Source of the DNA: Congeria kusceri
Taxonomy: Eukaryota; Mollusca; Bivalvia; Myida; Dreissenidae
DNA length: 64,000 bases
Direction of reading: 5' to 3'
Assembly (NCBI GenBank): GCA_027627225.1
Contig: CM051030.1
Coordinates: 868,001 to 932,000 of the forward strand
In this document: positions 63,881-64,000 of the stretch, piece by piece
How the letters are laid out: every line of letters starts with the position of its first letter
Numbering within the stretch: the stretch's first letter is position 1
The notes under the pieces: model-generated
Database searches by the model: none
The model's input: only the letters and a program-made list of their open reading frames with translations
Told to the model about the DNA's origin: nothing
Position numbers and translations under genes: made by a program

Positions 63881-64000
63881 AAAAAAACACATCCAAGATA
63901 AGTTAATAATTATAAGAGCATATATATATCAAATAGATATTAATAATTTACACTATTTCTGCTCAGTAATTGACTTTGTTTGTAATGCATTCATATTTCA

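Overview
This is eukaryotic, intron-rich, AT-rich DNA with no prokaryotic gene layout. The repeat content is bivalve-like: foldback MITEs with GAGGCGCGTCGTGGGAAAAC ends, tRNA-headed SINEs, and composite elements built from ~130-160 bp tandem units. I infer a bivalve mollusc, most likely Dreissena (zebra or quagga mussel). The genus is recalled from repeat style, not from a search.

The one gene identified with confidence is a complete minus-strand orthologue of SPOP / Drosophila roadkill, a MATH-BTB substrate adaptor of CUL3 ubiquitin ligases. Eight coding exons lie between 52363 (ATG) and 36808 (stop). Every boundary is GT-AG and every phase joins, giving 372 codons plus stop; human SPOP has 374. 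The introns are full of transposable elements. Several touch the gene's architecture: a six-copy duplication of the exon 2 splice donor, a transposon-like inverted repeat that reaches the exon 5 acceptor, an inverted pair of MITEs flanking exons 5-6, and a near-perfect 31-bp hairpin in the 3'UTR. A strong-context out-of-frame upstream ATG overlaps the weak main start.

The left edge (about 0.9-7.2 kb, plus strand) holds four phase-compatible exons of a protein I do not recognise (942-1027, 1436-1532, 1909-2047, 2798-2828). They are followed by diverged, partly stop-containing duplicated exon-like segments, so the 3' part may be decaying or simply unclear.

From 7.2 to 36 kb I see no coding gene. 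The region is a mosaic of MITEs, SINEs, composite tandem-repeat elements, a 1.3-kb 23-bp minisatellite (23.8-25.1 kb), a homogeneous 80-bp tandem array (30.8-31.3 kb), a LINE 3' fragment (26.3-26.5 kb), and a 1.45-kb inverted-repeat element carrying CRE and CCAAT motifs (18.7-20.1 kb). From 52.5 to 64 kb I see upstream SPOP or intergenic sequence with more MITEs and microsatellites; the SPOP first exon and promoter are not securely located. No rRNA, CRISPR or intact tRNA gene was found.
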